From: Marinobacter nitratireducens
GTDB taxonomy: Bacteria > Pseudomonadota > Gammaproteobacteria > Pseudomonadales > Oleiphilaceae
Length of the DNA: 64,000 nt
Direction of reading: 5' to 3'
NCBI RefSeq assembly: GCF_000708045.1
Contig: NZ_ANIE01000009.1
Coordinates: 496,001 to 560,000, forward strand
Within the stretch, counting starts at the first letter, position 1. Each line of letters begins with the position of its first letter. The position numbers and the translations under genes were made by a program. Shown here in pieces: positions 9,552 to 18,826 of the stretch. Below the pieces are notes generated by a model. The model saw nothing but the letters and a program-made list of their open reading frames with translations. It made no database searches and was not told the origin of the DNA.

Positions 9552-10256
9552 TCAGCTCTTCACAGGTCGCGCACCAAAAAGGGCCGTTCCTACCCGTACC
9601 CAGGTCGCGCCCTCGGCAATGGCAAGCTCAAGATCCCCGGACATACCCATGGACAGAGTGTCCAGCGGGCCGGCATCGGGATGGCCAGCTTTCAGGGATG
9701 CCAGTGTCGTCGCCAGTATATGGAAGCTGTTCCGCAGATCTGTTTCGCTCTGGCTGGGGTCGGGGATCGTCATCAGACCCCTGAGTCTGATTCCCGGAAG
9801 CTCCGAGATGTCGGCAATCAATTGTGGCAGCTCGTCCAGGCGGCAGCCGGATTTGCTCTCTTCTTCGTTAACGTTGACCTGTAAACAGATGTTCAGCGGA
9901 GGAAGCGATGGATCTCGCTGTTCGCTGAGCCGGCGGGCAATTTTCAGGCGATCGACACTATGGACCCAGGCAAAACTGTTGGCGATTTGGCGGGTCTTGT
10001 TCGATTGTATCGGGCCGATGAAATGCCATTCGATATCCAGAATGTCGTTCAGCGCTTCGATCTTGTCCAGGGCTTCCTGCAGGTAGTTCTCTCCGAAGGC
10101 TCGTTGTCCTGCCAACACGGCCTCACGGAGTTCGTCCGCGCTGCGGGTCTTGCTCACTGCCAACAGCTGCACAGAATCCGGTTTGCGCCCGGCCTGCAAT
10201 GTTGCTTTTTGTATGCGTCGGGTTACGCTCCCGATGTTGTCTGCTATGCTGCTCAT
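9552..10256 (-). CDS. yggS: YggS-family PLP homeostasis protein
   Basis: Pyridoxal-phosphate-binding protein with the alanine-racemase N-terminal fold, 234 aa. The PLP lysine lies in LLAVSKTRSADELREA (about 31-46), and FGENYLQEALDK, WHFIGPIQSNKTR and the phosphate-binding SMGMSGDLELAIAEGATWVRVGTALFG are all present. The family buffers free PLP and affects amino- and keto-acid balance; it has no known catalytic activity. Divergent from pilT, with 141 bases between. Confidence 0.95.
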   Translation of the reverse strand: MSSIADNIGSVTRRIQKATLQAGRKPDSVQLLAVSKTRSADELREAVLAGQRAFGENYLQEALDKIEALNDILDIEWHFIGPIQSNKTRQIANSFAWVHSVDRLKIARRLSEQRDPSLPPLNICLQVNVNEEESKSGCRLDELPQLIADISELPGIRLRGLMTIPDPSQSETDLRNSFHILATTLASLKAGHPDAGPLDTLSMGMSGDLELAIAEGATWVRVGTALFGARPVKS

Positions 10257-10397
10257 AGTGTGAGATTGCCACGTCCGGTCCTGTCACTTGTACGGTGACA
10301 CGTTACCCGCAGGTCACTGAAATGCCAAGTGAACTACAGTGGAGTAGCACCGGGCTGAAGCGCCAGGATAAAAGAAGAACGCCTTCCGAGGACCCCT

Positions 10398-11432
10398 ATG
10401 GATATTACTGAACTGCTTGCCTTCTCGGCCAAACAGGGTGCGTCTGACCTGCACCTGTCTGCTGGCCTGCCACCAATGATTCGTGTTGATGGTGATGTTC
10501 GCCGGATCAATTTGCCGCCGATGGAACATAAAGAGGTTCACGGGCTGATCTACGACATCATGAATGACAAGCAGCGCAAGGACTTTGAAGAGTTCCTGGA
10601 GACTGACTTTTCCTTCGAAGTTCCCGGTGTTGCCCGTTTCCGTGTCAACGCGTTTAACCAGAACCGTGGCGCGGGCGCAGTGTTCCGGACCATCCCATCC
10701 AAGGTTCTTACTATGGAAGATCTGGGCATGGGCCAGGTTTTCAAGGATATCTCCTCGGTTCCCCGGGGGCTGGTGCTGGTCACGGGGCCGACAGGTTCTG
10801 GTAAATCCACCACCCTGGCGGCGATGATGGATTACATTAACGATTCCCGCTACGAGCATATCCTCACCATTGAGGATCCCATCGAATTCGTGCACGACTC
10901 CAAGAAATGCCTGGTCAACCAGCGGGAAGTCCACCGCGATACCCTTGGCTTCAATGAAGCGCTGCGATCGGCATTGCGGGAAGACCCCGATATTATCCTG
11001 GTGGGCGAGCTCCGGGACTTGGAAACCATTCGTCTGGCACTGACGGCAGCAGAAACCGGTCACCTGGTTTTCGGCACACTGCACACCACCTCCGCGGCCA
11101 AGACCATTGACCGTGTGGTCGATGTGTTCCCGGCCGAAGAGAAATCCATGGTTCGCTCCATGCTGTCGGAATCCCTGCAGGCGGTTATTTCCCAGACCCT
11201 GATGAAGAAGATGGGCGGCGGCCGGATTGCGGCTCACGAGATCATGATTGGCACCTCAGCGATCCGGAACCTGATCCGTGAAGACAAGATCGCGCAGATG
11301 TACTCGGCGATACAGACCGGCGGTTCCATCGGTATGCAAACGCTCGATCAGTGTCTGGAACGCCTGCTTCAGAAAGGTCTGATTTCCCGGGAAGCGGCCA
11401 AGGCCAAGGCCAAGATGCCGGATAACTTCTGA
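10398..11432 (+). CDS. pilT: Type IV pilus retraction ATPase PilT
   Basis: Hexameric ATPase that powers pilus retraction, twitching motility and DNA uptake. Visible: Walker A GPTGSGKST (130-138), the EDPIEFVH Asp box, LREDPDIILVGELRD Walker B region, GHLVFGTLHTTSA His box, and the retraction-specific C-terminal AIRNLIREDK motif. 344 aa is the family length. It acts at the inner-membrane base of the pilus. The pilT-pilU pair is separated by 31 nt and is probably co-transcribed; pilus structural genes are not in the window. Confidence 0.97.
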   Translation: MDITELLAFSAKQGASDLHLSAGLPPMIRVDGDVRRINLPPMEHKEVHGLIYDIMNDKQRKDFEEFLETDFSFEVPGVARFRVNAFNQNRGAGAVFRTIPSKVLTMEDLGMGQVFKDISSVPRGLVLVTGPTGSGKSTTLAAMMDYINDSRYEHILTIEDPIEFVHDSKKCLVNQREVHRDTLGFNEALRSALREDPDIILVGELRDLETIRLALTAAETGHLVFGTLHTTSAAKTIDRVVDVFPAEEKSMVRSMLSESLQAVISQTLMKKMGGGRIAAHEIMIGTSAIRNLIREDKIAQMYSAIQTGGSIGMQTLDQCLERLLQKGLISREAAKAKAKMPDNF

Positions 11433-11463
11433 TCGGGCTGGATAAACAGGATAGGTAACAACA

Positions 11464-12585
11464 ATGGAATTCGAAAAGCTGCTTCGGCTGATGGTGGAGA
11501 AGGGTGGTTCTGACCTGTTTATCACGGCAGGCGTTCCCCCGAGCATGAAAGTGAACGGCAAGGTGCTTCCGGTCACCAAGAATGCCCTGACACCGGAACA
11601 GACGCGGGAACTGGTTTACGGTGCGATGAATGATAAGCAGCGCGCCGAGTTCGAGGAAAGTCACGAGTGTAACTTTGCGATCAGCGCCCGCGGTGTCGGC
11701 CGATTCCGGGTCAGTGCCTTCTTCCAGCGCAACCTGTGCGGTATGGTGCTGCGTCGCATTGAGGTCAAGATTCCGCAGATTGATGATCTGGCCCTGCCTG
11801 AGATCATCAAGGACCTGGCAATGACCAAGCGCGGGCTGATCATGTTCGTGGGCGCAACCGGTACCGGTAAGTCTACGTCCCTGGCCGCCATGCTGGGGCA
11901 TCGGAACCGCAATAGTCGTGGCCACATTATTTCCATTGAGGATCCGATCGAATTCGTGCACCAGCACCAGGGTTGTATCGTGACCCAGCGTGAGGTGGGA
12001 ATCGACACCGAAAGTTTCGAAGTGGCACTGAAGAATACCCTGCGTCAGGCTCCGGACGTGATTCTCATCGGTGAGGTCCGGACCCGCCAGACCATGGAAT
12101 ACTCTGTGCAGTTTGCCGAGACCGGTCATTTGTGTTTGGCAACGTTGCATGCCAACAACGCCAACCAGGCATTGGACCGGATTATCCAGTTCTTCCCGCC
12201 CGAGCAGCACAACCAGGTCTGGATGGATCTGTCGCTGAACCTCAAGGCCATCGTGGCACAGCAACTGGTGCCGACGCCGGATGGCAAAGGCCGGAAGGCG
12301 GTTATCGAAGTGCTGATCAATACCCCGCTGGTGGCGGACCTGATTCGTAAGGCGGAAGTGCACAAGCTCAAAGAGTTGATGGCGAAGTCCAACGAATCCG
12401 GTATGCAGACCTTCGATCAGGCCCTGTACAGGCTTTATGCCGAGGGCTCAATTACCTACGAGGACGCATTGGCTCATGCGGATTCCGCCAACGATCTGCG
12501 CCTGATGATCAAGCTCGGTGCGGATGCCCAGGGAGCGGACCAGTTGTCTTCAACGGTCGATAAACTGTCCATTCAGGATGATTAG
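11464..12585 (+). CDS. pilU: PilT-like accessory ATPase PilU
   Basis: Paralogue of PilT that assists retraction. Walker A GATGTGKST (130-138), SIEDPIEFVHQHQG Asp box, APDVILIGEVR Walker B and GHLCLATLHANNANQALDR are intact. It has the longer C-terminus typical of PilU (373 aa against 344) with an acidic/Ser-rich tail (GADQLSSTVDKLSIQDD). It depends on PilT for retraction in species studied. Starts at ATG 11464 after AGGTAACAACA. Confidence 0.95.
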   Translation: MEFEKLLRLMVEKGGSDLFITAGVPPSMKVNGKVLPVTKNALTPEQTRELVYGAMNDKQRAEFEESHECNFAISARGVGRFRVSAFFQRNLCGMVLRRIEVKIPQIDDLALPEIIKDLAMTKRGLIMFVGATGTGKSTSLAAMLGHRNRNSRGHIISIEDPIEFVHQHQGCIVTQREVGIDTESFEVALKNTLRQAPDVILIGEVRTRQTMEYSVQFAETGHLCLATLHANNANQALDRIIQFFPPEQHNQVWMDLSLNLKAIVAQQLVPTPDGKGRKAVIEVLINTPLVADLIRKAEVHKLKELMAKSNESGMQTFDQALYRLYAEGSITYEDALAHADSANDLRLMIKLGADAQGADQLSSTVDKLSIQDD

Positions 12586-12687
12586 ACCAACGTCGTAAAT
12601 CAGTAGGCTTTCAAACCAGTAGTTTTGGCATTTGAGGCCTTTGGCCTGTGCTGCGTATACTCCGCGCCGAGAAAAATAGGAGATACC

Positions 12688-14160
12688 ATGCACAACCGAC
12701 TCAACAATCTTACACGCGCTGTTCGCCTGGCTTCGTTGGCCGCCATCGTCACACCTGCAACGGTGGCCGCAGGTGGCTTCTCCCTGAACGAGCAGAGCGC
12801 CAGCGCCATGGGCACCGCAAATGCCGGTGCCGCCGCCAACCCTGAAAATGCAACCACCGTGCTATTCAACCCGGCGGGCATGAGCCAGTTGTCCGGTACC
12901 AATATTTCTTTTGGTGCCGCAGTCCTTGATATTGACGCAGAGGCGAAGGACGGTACGACGTCAGCGACCAATCAGCTGGGTGGGACCGTAAACGGTAGTA
13001 CCGGTGGCGACATTGCCGACCCTGCGGTTCTGCCAAATGTCTATTTGACCCATGAGGTCAGTGAGGCCATCGATGTTGGTTTTGGGATTCACGCTCCCTA
13101 TGGCTTGGCCGCTGATTACGAAAATGATTTTACTGGCCGATATTTTGCCGACAAGACCGAGTTGACGGCGATTTCGTTTTCTCCCTCGGTGTCTGTGAAT
13201 AATGGCGAAGGCCTTTCCATGGGCGTGACCATGAACATCATGTACGCGGAGGGACGTCTCTCCAAGCTCCAGGATGTCCGTGGTGGAATCTACCAAAATC
13301 TTGTTCTTGGCGGCGCGCCTGCGGGGGCGGCCACAGCCCAGCAGGCATCGCAGCTGGGGGATGCCTATGAGGCGACCTTTGGTGCCCCCTATGCGGATAT
13401 TGAGGGCGACGATGTCGCTGTCAATTTCCGGGTAGGCTTCCTGTACGAGCTGTCTGACAAGACGCAGTTGGGGCTGACGGCCCAAACCGGAACCGAGTTT
13501 AATCTCGATGGCGACATCAAGATCAGCGGGTATCCGGTTGCGGATGCCAACTCACCGATTGGTCTGTCGCCGACCACGCTGACCGAACAGGTCAGGGTAC
13601 CGCTCGCGATTCCCGAAAGCGCGACATTCGGTATCCGCCACCAGCTAACGGATAAGGTGACGTTGCTGGCGGGCGCCACCTACTCGCGTTGGAGCCGCTT
13701 TGAGGAACTGGACATCAACAGCACTGAAGGTGCTGGCGGTGAAGTTTCAACGGTGATCGGGCGTACGGGTGACACTCCCATTACCCATATCACTGAACAG
13801 TGGAAGAATACCTGGCAATTCAATGCGGGTGGCATCTGGCAGGCGACGCCTGAATGGGCATTCAAGGCAGGCTATGCCTGGGATGAGTCGCCGGTGGACC
13901 AATATGTGACCGCCCGTATCCCGTCAGAAGATCGCCATTGGCTGACGCTCGGCACACAATGGCAGGACGCGCAGTCTGGCTGGACCGTCGATGCAGCCAT
14001 CGGCACTTTGATATTTGCGGATGATGCGAAGGTGGATGAATACTCCTACCTGCATGACGCACCCGATACGGTTGATCCGGCCTCAGGTGCTTCGAACTAC
14101 AAAGGGACCTATGAGCTGAGCGCCTGGAGCGCATCCTTCCAGGTCAGCAAGGCGTTCTGA
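12688..14160 (+). CDS. FadL-family outer-membrane transporter
   Basis: Predicted 14-strand beta-barrel for long-chain fatty acids or other hydrophobic molecules. The precursor is 490 aa: signal peptide MHNRLNNLTRAVRLASLAA to about VAAGG, then the mature N-terminus GGFSLNEQSASAMGTANAG, the hallmark FadL plug start, followed by an NPAGMSQL motif and the alternating strands of a barrel, ending in aromatic FQVSKAF. ATG at 12688 has AGGAG 6 nt upstream (12678-12682); the longer open frame adds a non-conserved tail. It differs from the second FadL-like gene at 39244-40578, so the genome has at least two such porins. Confidence 0.9.
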   Translation: MHNRLNNLTRAVRLASLAAIVTPATVAAGGFSLNEQSASAMGTANAGAAANPENATTVLFNPAGMSQLSGTNISFGAAVLDIDAEAKDGTTSATNQLGGTVNGSTGGDIADPAVLPNVYLTHEVSEAIDVGFGIHAPYGLAADYENDFTGRYFADKTELTAISFSPSVSVNNGEGLSMGVTMNIMYAEGRLSKLQDVRGGIYQNLVLGGAPAGAATAQQASQLGDAYEATFGAPYADIEGDDVAVNFRVGFLYELSDKTQLGLTAQTGTEFNLDGDIKISGYPVADANSPIGLSPTTLTEQVRVPLAIPESATFGIRHQLTDKVTLLAGATYSRWSRFEELDINSTEGAGGEVSTVIGRTGDTPITHITEQWKNTWQFNAGGIWQATPEWAFKAGYAWDESPVDQYVTARIPSEDRHWLTLGTQWQDAQSGWTVDAAIGTLIFADDAKVDEYSYLHDAPDTVDPASGASNYKGTYELSAWSASFQVSKAF

Positions 14161-14174
14161 GGACCTTGCGGGAT

Positions 14175-14204
14175 TTGGCTGATCAGAGCACTCTGATCAG
14201 CCAA
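14175..14204. terminator. 14-bp perfect hairpin between convergent genes
   Basis: TTGGCTGATCAGAG (14175-14188) and its exact complement (14191-14204) are separated by only CA. The right arm covers the stop codon of the minus-strand gene at 14197. No U-tract follows on either strand. Its place between the FadL gene and a convergent gene suggests a bidirectional terminator or a 3' end that protects both messages. Confidence 0.5.
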
Positions 14205-14580
14205 TCACCTGGCCGCGGTAGATGACCTTTTTCTTCCGCGCCAGCTCTTCCGGGGTCGGGGCAGCGGCTTTCGTTTCCGGCTCGCTCTCCGCAATAACCT
14301 GTCCCCGATACATCCGCTTTGGGGTGTCTTCCACTTCGCCTTCGGTCGTCTCTTCTTCCAACTTCAGCTGTGGGACCTGCTCTTTGAGGGACTCCCAGGT
14401 ACGAACCAGATGGCTTGAGCGGGTCTTGCTCGCATAGCTTGCCAACTGTTTTTCCAGATGCTCTTCGGTGAGATGGAGCTTTACGCCGAACTCGGTGTGA
14501 ATCAGGCGGCGGCACTGGTGCACCAGCTTGAGCAGGCCGGGATCCAGAAGCCAGCTTCGTTCAGACGCCAGAGAAGTCAT
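14197..14580 (-). CDS. Small protein with two YRGQVI repeats, function unknown
   Basis: A 127-residue soluble protein. The N-terminal half (LLKLVHQCRRLIHTEFGVKL) looks helical and basic; the middle is acidic (KLEEETTEGEVEDTP, about 73-87); the C-terminal part carries two copies of a short repeat, RMYRGQVIAE and VIYRGQVIG, the second ending the protein. The linker between repeats is Ala/Pro/Glu rich. The YRG core recalls the DUF4278 type of short repeat, but I cannot confirm this. ATG at 14580. Function not known. Confidence 0.65.
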   Translation of the reverse strand: MTSLASERSWLLDPGLLKLVHQCRRLIHTEFGVKLHLTEEHLEKQLASYASKTRSSHLVRTWESLKEQVPQLKLEEETTEGEVEDTPKRMYRGQVIAESEPETKAAAPTPEELARKKKVIYRGQVIG

Positions 14581-14800
14581 GTTTTAACCTCGGAGTGATG
14601 TGTCACAACATGGCGCAGCCTGCCGACGGGTTCGGAGGCATATAGCCGACATCTGTTACAAGCGAGATTCGTGCCGGTTGCGTCGTCTGCTGGCCGGCGG
14701 CGCTATGGCAGGGGTTGAGGGGTGTGATGGCTACTTTTGCTCCCGAAAAGTTGCCATATTTCAGTGCGCTATTGAATGCCTTGCCCGATTTTGGGGTGGC

Positions 14801-14828
14801 TTGGGCCGGAGTTCGGGCTCCGGCCCAA
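14801..14828 (-). terminator. GC-rich hairpin downstream of polA
   Basis: An 11-bp perfect stem, TTGGGCCGGAG (14801-14811) with CTCCGGCCCAA (14818-14828), closes a 6-nt loop 14 nt after the polA stop. The stem is strong but no run of T follows, so it may act as a weak terminator or a transcript-end stabiliser. The rest of the 262-base gap 14581-14842 shows nothing I can support. Confidence 0.5.
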
Positions 14829-14842
14829 CGTCGCCTGGCCTG

Positions 14843-17566
14843 CTAGTGGGCCTGGTCCCAGTTATCGCCGACGCCAGCTTCAACGATCAGAGGGACATCC
14901 AGATCGGCTGCGGCAGACATGCGTTTGATCAGCCCCTTCTGAATCGTGTCCACGGCCGATTCTCTGACCTCAAGAATCAGTTCGTCGTGGACCTGCATGG
15001 TCATCCTGGCATCGGCAGGGTGTTCGCTCAGGAGCCAGTTTTCCACGTCGATCATGGCCCGCTTGATGATGTCGGCAGCGGTACCCTGCATCGGCGCATT
15101 GATGGCTGTGCGCTCCGCGGCCTGTTGCAGTTGTTTGTTGCGGGCATTGATCTCCGGCAAATAAAGCCGGCGGCCGAAGTGGGTCTCGACAAAGCCGTCT
15201 TCGTGAGCCTGTTTGCGGATGTTGTCCATGTATTTCAGCACCCCGGGATAGCGCTCGAAATAGCGATCGATGTATTCCTGGGCAACCTTGCGCTCCACAT
15301 CCAGTTGGCGGGACAGCCCGAAGGCGGACATTCCGTAGATCAGCCCGAAGTTGATCGCCTTGGCGCTGCGACGCTGCTCTCCCGAGACGTCGCCAACCGG
15401 CACTCCGAACACTTCGGCAGCAGTCGCTCTGTGAATATCTTCACCGTGCTCAAAGGCGGTCAGCAGGCCTTTGTCTCCGGACAGATGCGCCATTATGCGC
15501 AGCTCGATTTGCGAGTAGTCGGCTGCGATGAGCTTGTAGCCCTCCGGCGCGATAAACGCCTGACGAATCCGGCGTCCCTGTTCGGTGCGAATCGGAATGT
15601 TCTGCAGATTGGGCTCCGATGAGGACAGCCTCCCGGTTGCGGTAACCGCCTGATGGTACGACGTGTGGATACGGCCGGTGCGATGGTTGATCAGTTCCGG
15701 CAAGGTGTCCGTGTAGGTGGACTTGAGTTTGCTCAGGCTCCGGTGTTCCAGGATCAGACGCGGCAGTTCGTGTTCGTGGGCCAGTTCCTGAAGTACCGGC
15801 TCCGCGGTGGATGGCGCGCCCTTCGGTGTTTTCTTGATGACCGGGAGCCCCATTTTCTCGTAAAAGATCACCTGCAGCTGCTTGGGTGAGCCCAGGTTGA
15901 AGGCTTCTCCGGCGACGTCGTGGGCTTCTTTTTCCAGCTCGGCCATTCGCTCGGCCAGTTCCTGACTGTGTTGTTTGAGAGTGCTGGCGTTGATCAGGGT
16001 GCCCCGCTGTTCCATTCGGGAGAGTACCGGCACCAGGGGGAGGTCGATGTCCCGGTACACGGCTGCAAGCTTGCCGGTTTCCGCCAGCATGGGGCTCAGG
16101 GTCTGGTGCAGCCGCAAGGTGATATCGGCATCTTCTGCGGCATAGGGGCCGGCTTGTTCCAGTTCGATCTGGTTAAAGGTGAGCTGCTTGGCGCCTTTGC
16201 CGGCGATGGACTCAAAGGAAATGGTCTTCTCTCCGAGATACTGTTGCGCCAGGCTGTCCATGTCGTGCCTTGTGAGGACTGAGTTCAGCACATAGGACTC
16301 AAGCATCGTGTCTTCCGCGATACCCTCAAGATTGATGTCGTGGTTGGCCAGTACATTTTTGTCGTACTTCAGGTTCTGACCAACCTTGGCCTGCTTGGGG
16401 TTTTCCAGCAGAGGCTTGAGCTGCGCCAGTACCTGGTCCCGGTCCAGCTGTTCCGGCGCTCCCATGTAATCGTGGGCAAGGGGGACGTAGGCCGCTTCTC
16501 CGGGAGTAATGGCGAAGGAAACGCCGACCACCTCGGCGTCCATGTAACGAAGGCTGGTCGTTTCGGTATCAAAAGCAAACAGGTCGGCGTCAGCCAGACG
16601 TTTTATCCAGCTATCCAGTGTTGCCTGGTCTGTGACGATGGTGTAGGTCTTCTCAACGGGTTTGGGGGTGTCGTTCGATGCGGATTTTTCTTTGGTTTTG
16701 TCTTCGCCCCTCTCCAGTTCGGCGACCCAGCTTTTGAACTCGTATTCCTTAAACAGCGCCAGCAGAGCAGTGTCATCCTGTGTCGGGTAACCGAGGTCTT
16801 CCAGGCCGAATTCCAGATCCACGTCCGTTCTTATGGTCGCCAGCTCCCGACTCAGCGGCAGGATGTCAGTGGCTTCCCGCAGGTATTCGCCAATCTTGCC
16901 CTTAATCTCGCTGGAGTGATCAATCACGTTGTCCAGATTTTTATAGCTGTTTAGCCACTTCACGGCGGTTTTGGGGCCGCATTTGTTCACGCCGGGAATG
17001 TTGTCCACCTTGTCGCCAACGAGTGCGAGGTAGTCGATAATCTGTTCCGGCGTCACGCCGAACTTTTCGATCACTCCGTCGCGGTCCATGGTGGTGTCGG
17101 TCATGGTGTTGTTCAGGATGACGTGGTCACTGACCAGCTGAGCCATGTCCTTGTCGCCGGTGGAAATCACCACGTCGATGCCCTTGCTGGTGGCTTCATG
17201 AGCGAGGGTGCCGATCACGTCATCCGCCTCGACCTCGGGAACAATCAGCAGGGGCAGCCCCATGGCGCGGACGATCTCGTGAATCGGCTCAATCTGCATG
17301 GCGAGATCTTCCGGCATCGGAGGGCGATTTGCCTTGTACTCCTCATACATCTCGTGGCGAAACGTCTTGCCCTTGGCGTCGAACACCACAACCACTTTGG
17401 ATCCAGGGAAATCCTGTTCCAGGCGTCGGAGCATGCTGATCACGCCTTTTATTGCACCGGTCGGGTGATTCTTGCTGGTGGTCAGGGGTGGAAGTGCATG
17501 GTAGGCACGGAAAAGATAGGACGATCCGTCCACAAGAACCACGGGTGGGGTCTTTTGCTCAGTCAT
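14843..17566 (-). CDS. polA: DNA polymerase I
   Basis: Repair and Okazaki-fragment-processing polymerase, 907 aa from ATG 17566. Three domains are seen: N-terminal 5' nuclease starting VVLVDGSSYLFRAYHAL, with acidic cluster VVFDAKGKTFRHEMY and STGDKDMAQLV; central 3'-5' exonuclease with FAFDTETTSL; and C-terminal polymerase with motif A DYSQIELRIMAHLS, O-helix KAINFGLIYGMSAFGL and motif C MQVHDELILEV (about 857-867). The exonuclease Asp/Glu pair is present, so proofreading is likely active. A longer frame from 17638 adds an unrelated tail. Divergent from the DUF2782 gene, as in Pseudomonas. Confidence 0.98.
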   Translation of the reverse strand: MTEQKTPPVVLVDGSSYLFRAYHALPPLTTSKNHPTGAIKGVISMLRRLEQDFPGSKVVVVFDAKGKTFRHEMYEEYKANRPPMPEDLAMQIEPIHEIVRAMGLPLLIVPEVEADDVIGTLAHEATSKGIDVVISTGDKDMAQLVSDHVILNNTMTDTTMDRDGVIEKFGVTPEQIIDYLALVGDKVDNIPGVNKCGPKTAVKWLNSYKNLDNVIDHSSEIKGKIGEYLREATDILPLSRELATIRTDVDLEFGLEDLGYPTQDDTALLALFKEYEFKSWVAELERGEDKTKEKSASNDTPKPVEKTYTIVTDQATLDSWIKRLADADLFAFDTETTSLRYMDAEVVGVSFAITPGEAAYVPLAHDYMGAPEQLDRDQVLAQLKPLLENPKQAKVGQNLKYDKNVLANHDINLEGIAEDTMLESYVLNSVLTRHDMDSLAQQYLGEKTISFESIAGKGAKQLTFNQIELEQAGPYAAEDADITLRLHQTLSPMLAETGKLAAVYRDIDLPLVPVLSRMEQRGTLINASTLKQHSQELAERMAELEKEAHDVAGEAFNLGSPKQLQVIFYEKMGLPVIKKTPKGAPSTAEPVLQELAHEHELPRLILEHRSLSKLKSTYTDTLPELINHRTGRIHTSYHQAVTATGRLSSSEPNLQNIPIRTEQGRRIRQAFIAPEGYKLIAADYSQIELRIMAHLSGDKGLLTAFEHGEDIHRATAAEVFGVPVGDVSGEQRRSAKAINFGLIYGMSAFGLSRQLDVERKVAQEYIDRYFERYPGVLKYMDNIRKQAHEDGFVETHFGRRLYLPEINARNKQLQQAAERTAINAPMQGTAADIIKRAMIDVENWLLSEHPADARMTMQVHDELILEVRESAVDTIQKGLIKRMSAAADLDVPLIVEAGVGDNWDQAH

Positions 17567-17655
17567 GTCAAAACAGGTCCGGATTCTGATTGAAGCGTGG
17601 GTTGGCTTGTGCAACTCTGTAGTCAACTTTGGATGCACGAAAGGGTACCACGAAA

Positions 17656-17994
17656 ATGAAACGAATCACCCGCATGGTCCCGGTCCTCGCGTTGGTGTCT
17701 GCTTCCGCGCTGGCTCAGGATGAGGGCGCTCTGGACGAGACGATTGTTGAAACCCCCGATGAGCCGGTCGTGATCTCGGATTACCAGAGCAACTCTGAGG
17801 GGCCGCAGATTGTCATCCGGCCAGGCGACAACGAGGTGTTTTATGAATATCGGGTGAACGGACAGCTGATGGAAATAAAAGTTGTGCCTGAGGCCGGTCC
17901 TGAGTATTACCTGGTCCCTGCCGATGGCGGAGGTTGGATCCGGGAGACCGATTCCGACATGCTGGTTCCCAGTTGGGTCCTGTTCCGCTGGTAA
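17656..17994 (+). CDS. DUF2782 small secreted protein
   Basis: A 112-residue protein with a signal peptide (MKRITRMVPVLALVSASALAQ), then an acidic stretch and the DUF2782 core IVIRPGDNEVFYEYRVNGQLMEIKVVPEAGP, ending SWVLFRW. The family is small, periplasmic or secreted, and found beside polA in Pseudomonas and relatives; its role is unknown. ATG at 17656 begins a typical signal sequence; a frame from 17629 would add ten residues. Divergent from polA with about 90 bases for two promoters. Confidence 0.85.
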   Translation: MKRITRMVPVLALVSASALAQDEGALDETIVETPDEPVVISDYQSNSEGPQIVIRPGDNEVFYEYRVNGQLMEIKVVPEAGPEYYLVPADGGGWIRETDSDMLVPSWVLFRW

Positions 17995-18013
17995 TTTCCC
18001 TTCTGTCCCAGCG

Positions 18014-18520
18014 TCAGATCAGGTCCGCCAGGACCGGGTCTGAGCGCTGGCTCTCCAGACCATTCAAATCCACGGTTGTGATGGCAAACTCGTACGCGCC
18101 GGCCGGGAAGTTGTCCAAGACATAGCTGGTTGTTGAGGGGTCTTCAATCAGGATGGTGTCGAAACTCTGCTGGTGTCTCAGCCGGAAATAGATTCGAAAG
18201 CCTGCGATCTGGCTGTGAGTCAGTGCGCTGCCGTCTTCCCGTGTTAATGGTGGGGTCCAGGACAAGGTCTTTGGTTGGTCTGTTTCCTGCGCTTGGGTCT
18301 GATCCGGATCTCCATCGGTTTGACCAAGTGCATCCATCAAACCGCCGGTCGCATCATCCAGACGATTCTGTGCCAGTTCAGATGCCTGGGATGTTGAGGT
18401 GTGGGATGCTCTGTCATCCTCCTGGCAGCCGCTGAACAGGCCGGCCAGCGAGAGGATAATCGCGGACAATAAACAGGCCTGGCTGCGCTGCTTCCAGCGT
18501 CCTGATGTGAAAATAGTCAT
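18014..18520 (-). CDS. Fibronectin type III-like lipoprotein
   Basis: A 168-residue predicted lipoprotein. The signal peptide ends in a lipobox, LSLAGLFSGC (Cys about 32), so it is likely anchored to a membrane; +2 is Gln, which favours the outer membrane. A low-complexity Ser/Asp/Gln linker follows to about residue 90, then one beta-sandwich domain: LSWTPPLTREDGS, IAGFRIYFRLR, TSYVLDNFPAGAYEFAITTVDLNGLES, the usual Fn3 strand pattern. It converges on the DUF2782 gene with a 19-base gap. Function unknown. Confidence 0.7.
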   Translation of the reverse strand: MTIFTSGRWKQRSQACLLSAIILSLAGLFSGCQEDDRASHTSTSQASELAQNRLDDATGGLMDALGQTDGDPDQTQAQETDQPKTLSWTPPLTREDGSALTHSQIAGFRIYFRLRHQQSFDTILIEDPSTTSYVLDNFPAGAYEFAITTVDLNGLESQRSDPVLADLI

Positions 18521-18699
18521 GGCTCACTCGCACGTGGGCGCATTCACGAACTTACGTTGCGCCCTTCTTTTCTTTTTACAAAGGATCGTATGGAGCCTGA
18601 ATAAAACGGGGAGACCGGCTTCAAATAAAACCGTTGAGCATTATGCCGGAGGTTCTCTCAGGATCAAGTGAAGAATCTGTAAAACTACCTATGGGCAGC

Positions 18700-18728
18700 T
18701 TGTCCGGTTTTAGTATGAACATTCTAAT
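18700..18728 (+). promoter_or_regulatory. Putative sigma70 promoter for the phasin gene
   Basis: TTGTCC (18700-18705), a 17-base spacer, then TCTAAT (18723-18728), about 100 bases before the phasin start. Two mismatches to each consensus half at most. The rest of the 306-base gap 18521-18826 shows no gene; a weak inverted pair GGCCCGAGTGAGGC/GCCCAAGGCC lies near 18766-18796. Confidence 0.35.
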
Positions 18729-18826
18729 TTTTGTCCGTAACTTTGTAGTTGAAATTTGAAGAAAGGCCCGAGTGAGGCTCAATCAGCCCAAGGCCTGAGA
18801 ACTTTCAGCAATCAAGGAGATGTGAC

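Noticed and set aside
10314..12363. Long minus-strand frames over pilT and pilU (307 and 373 codons)
   Set aside because: Both are shadows of the highly conserved plus-strand ATPases and share no known family.
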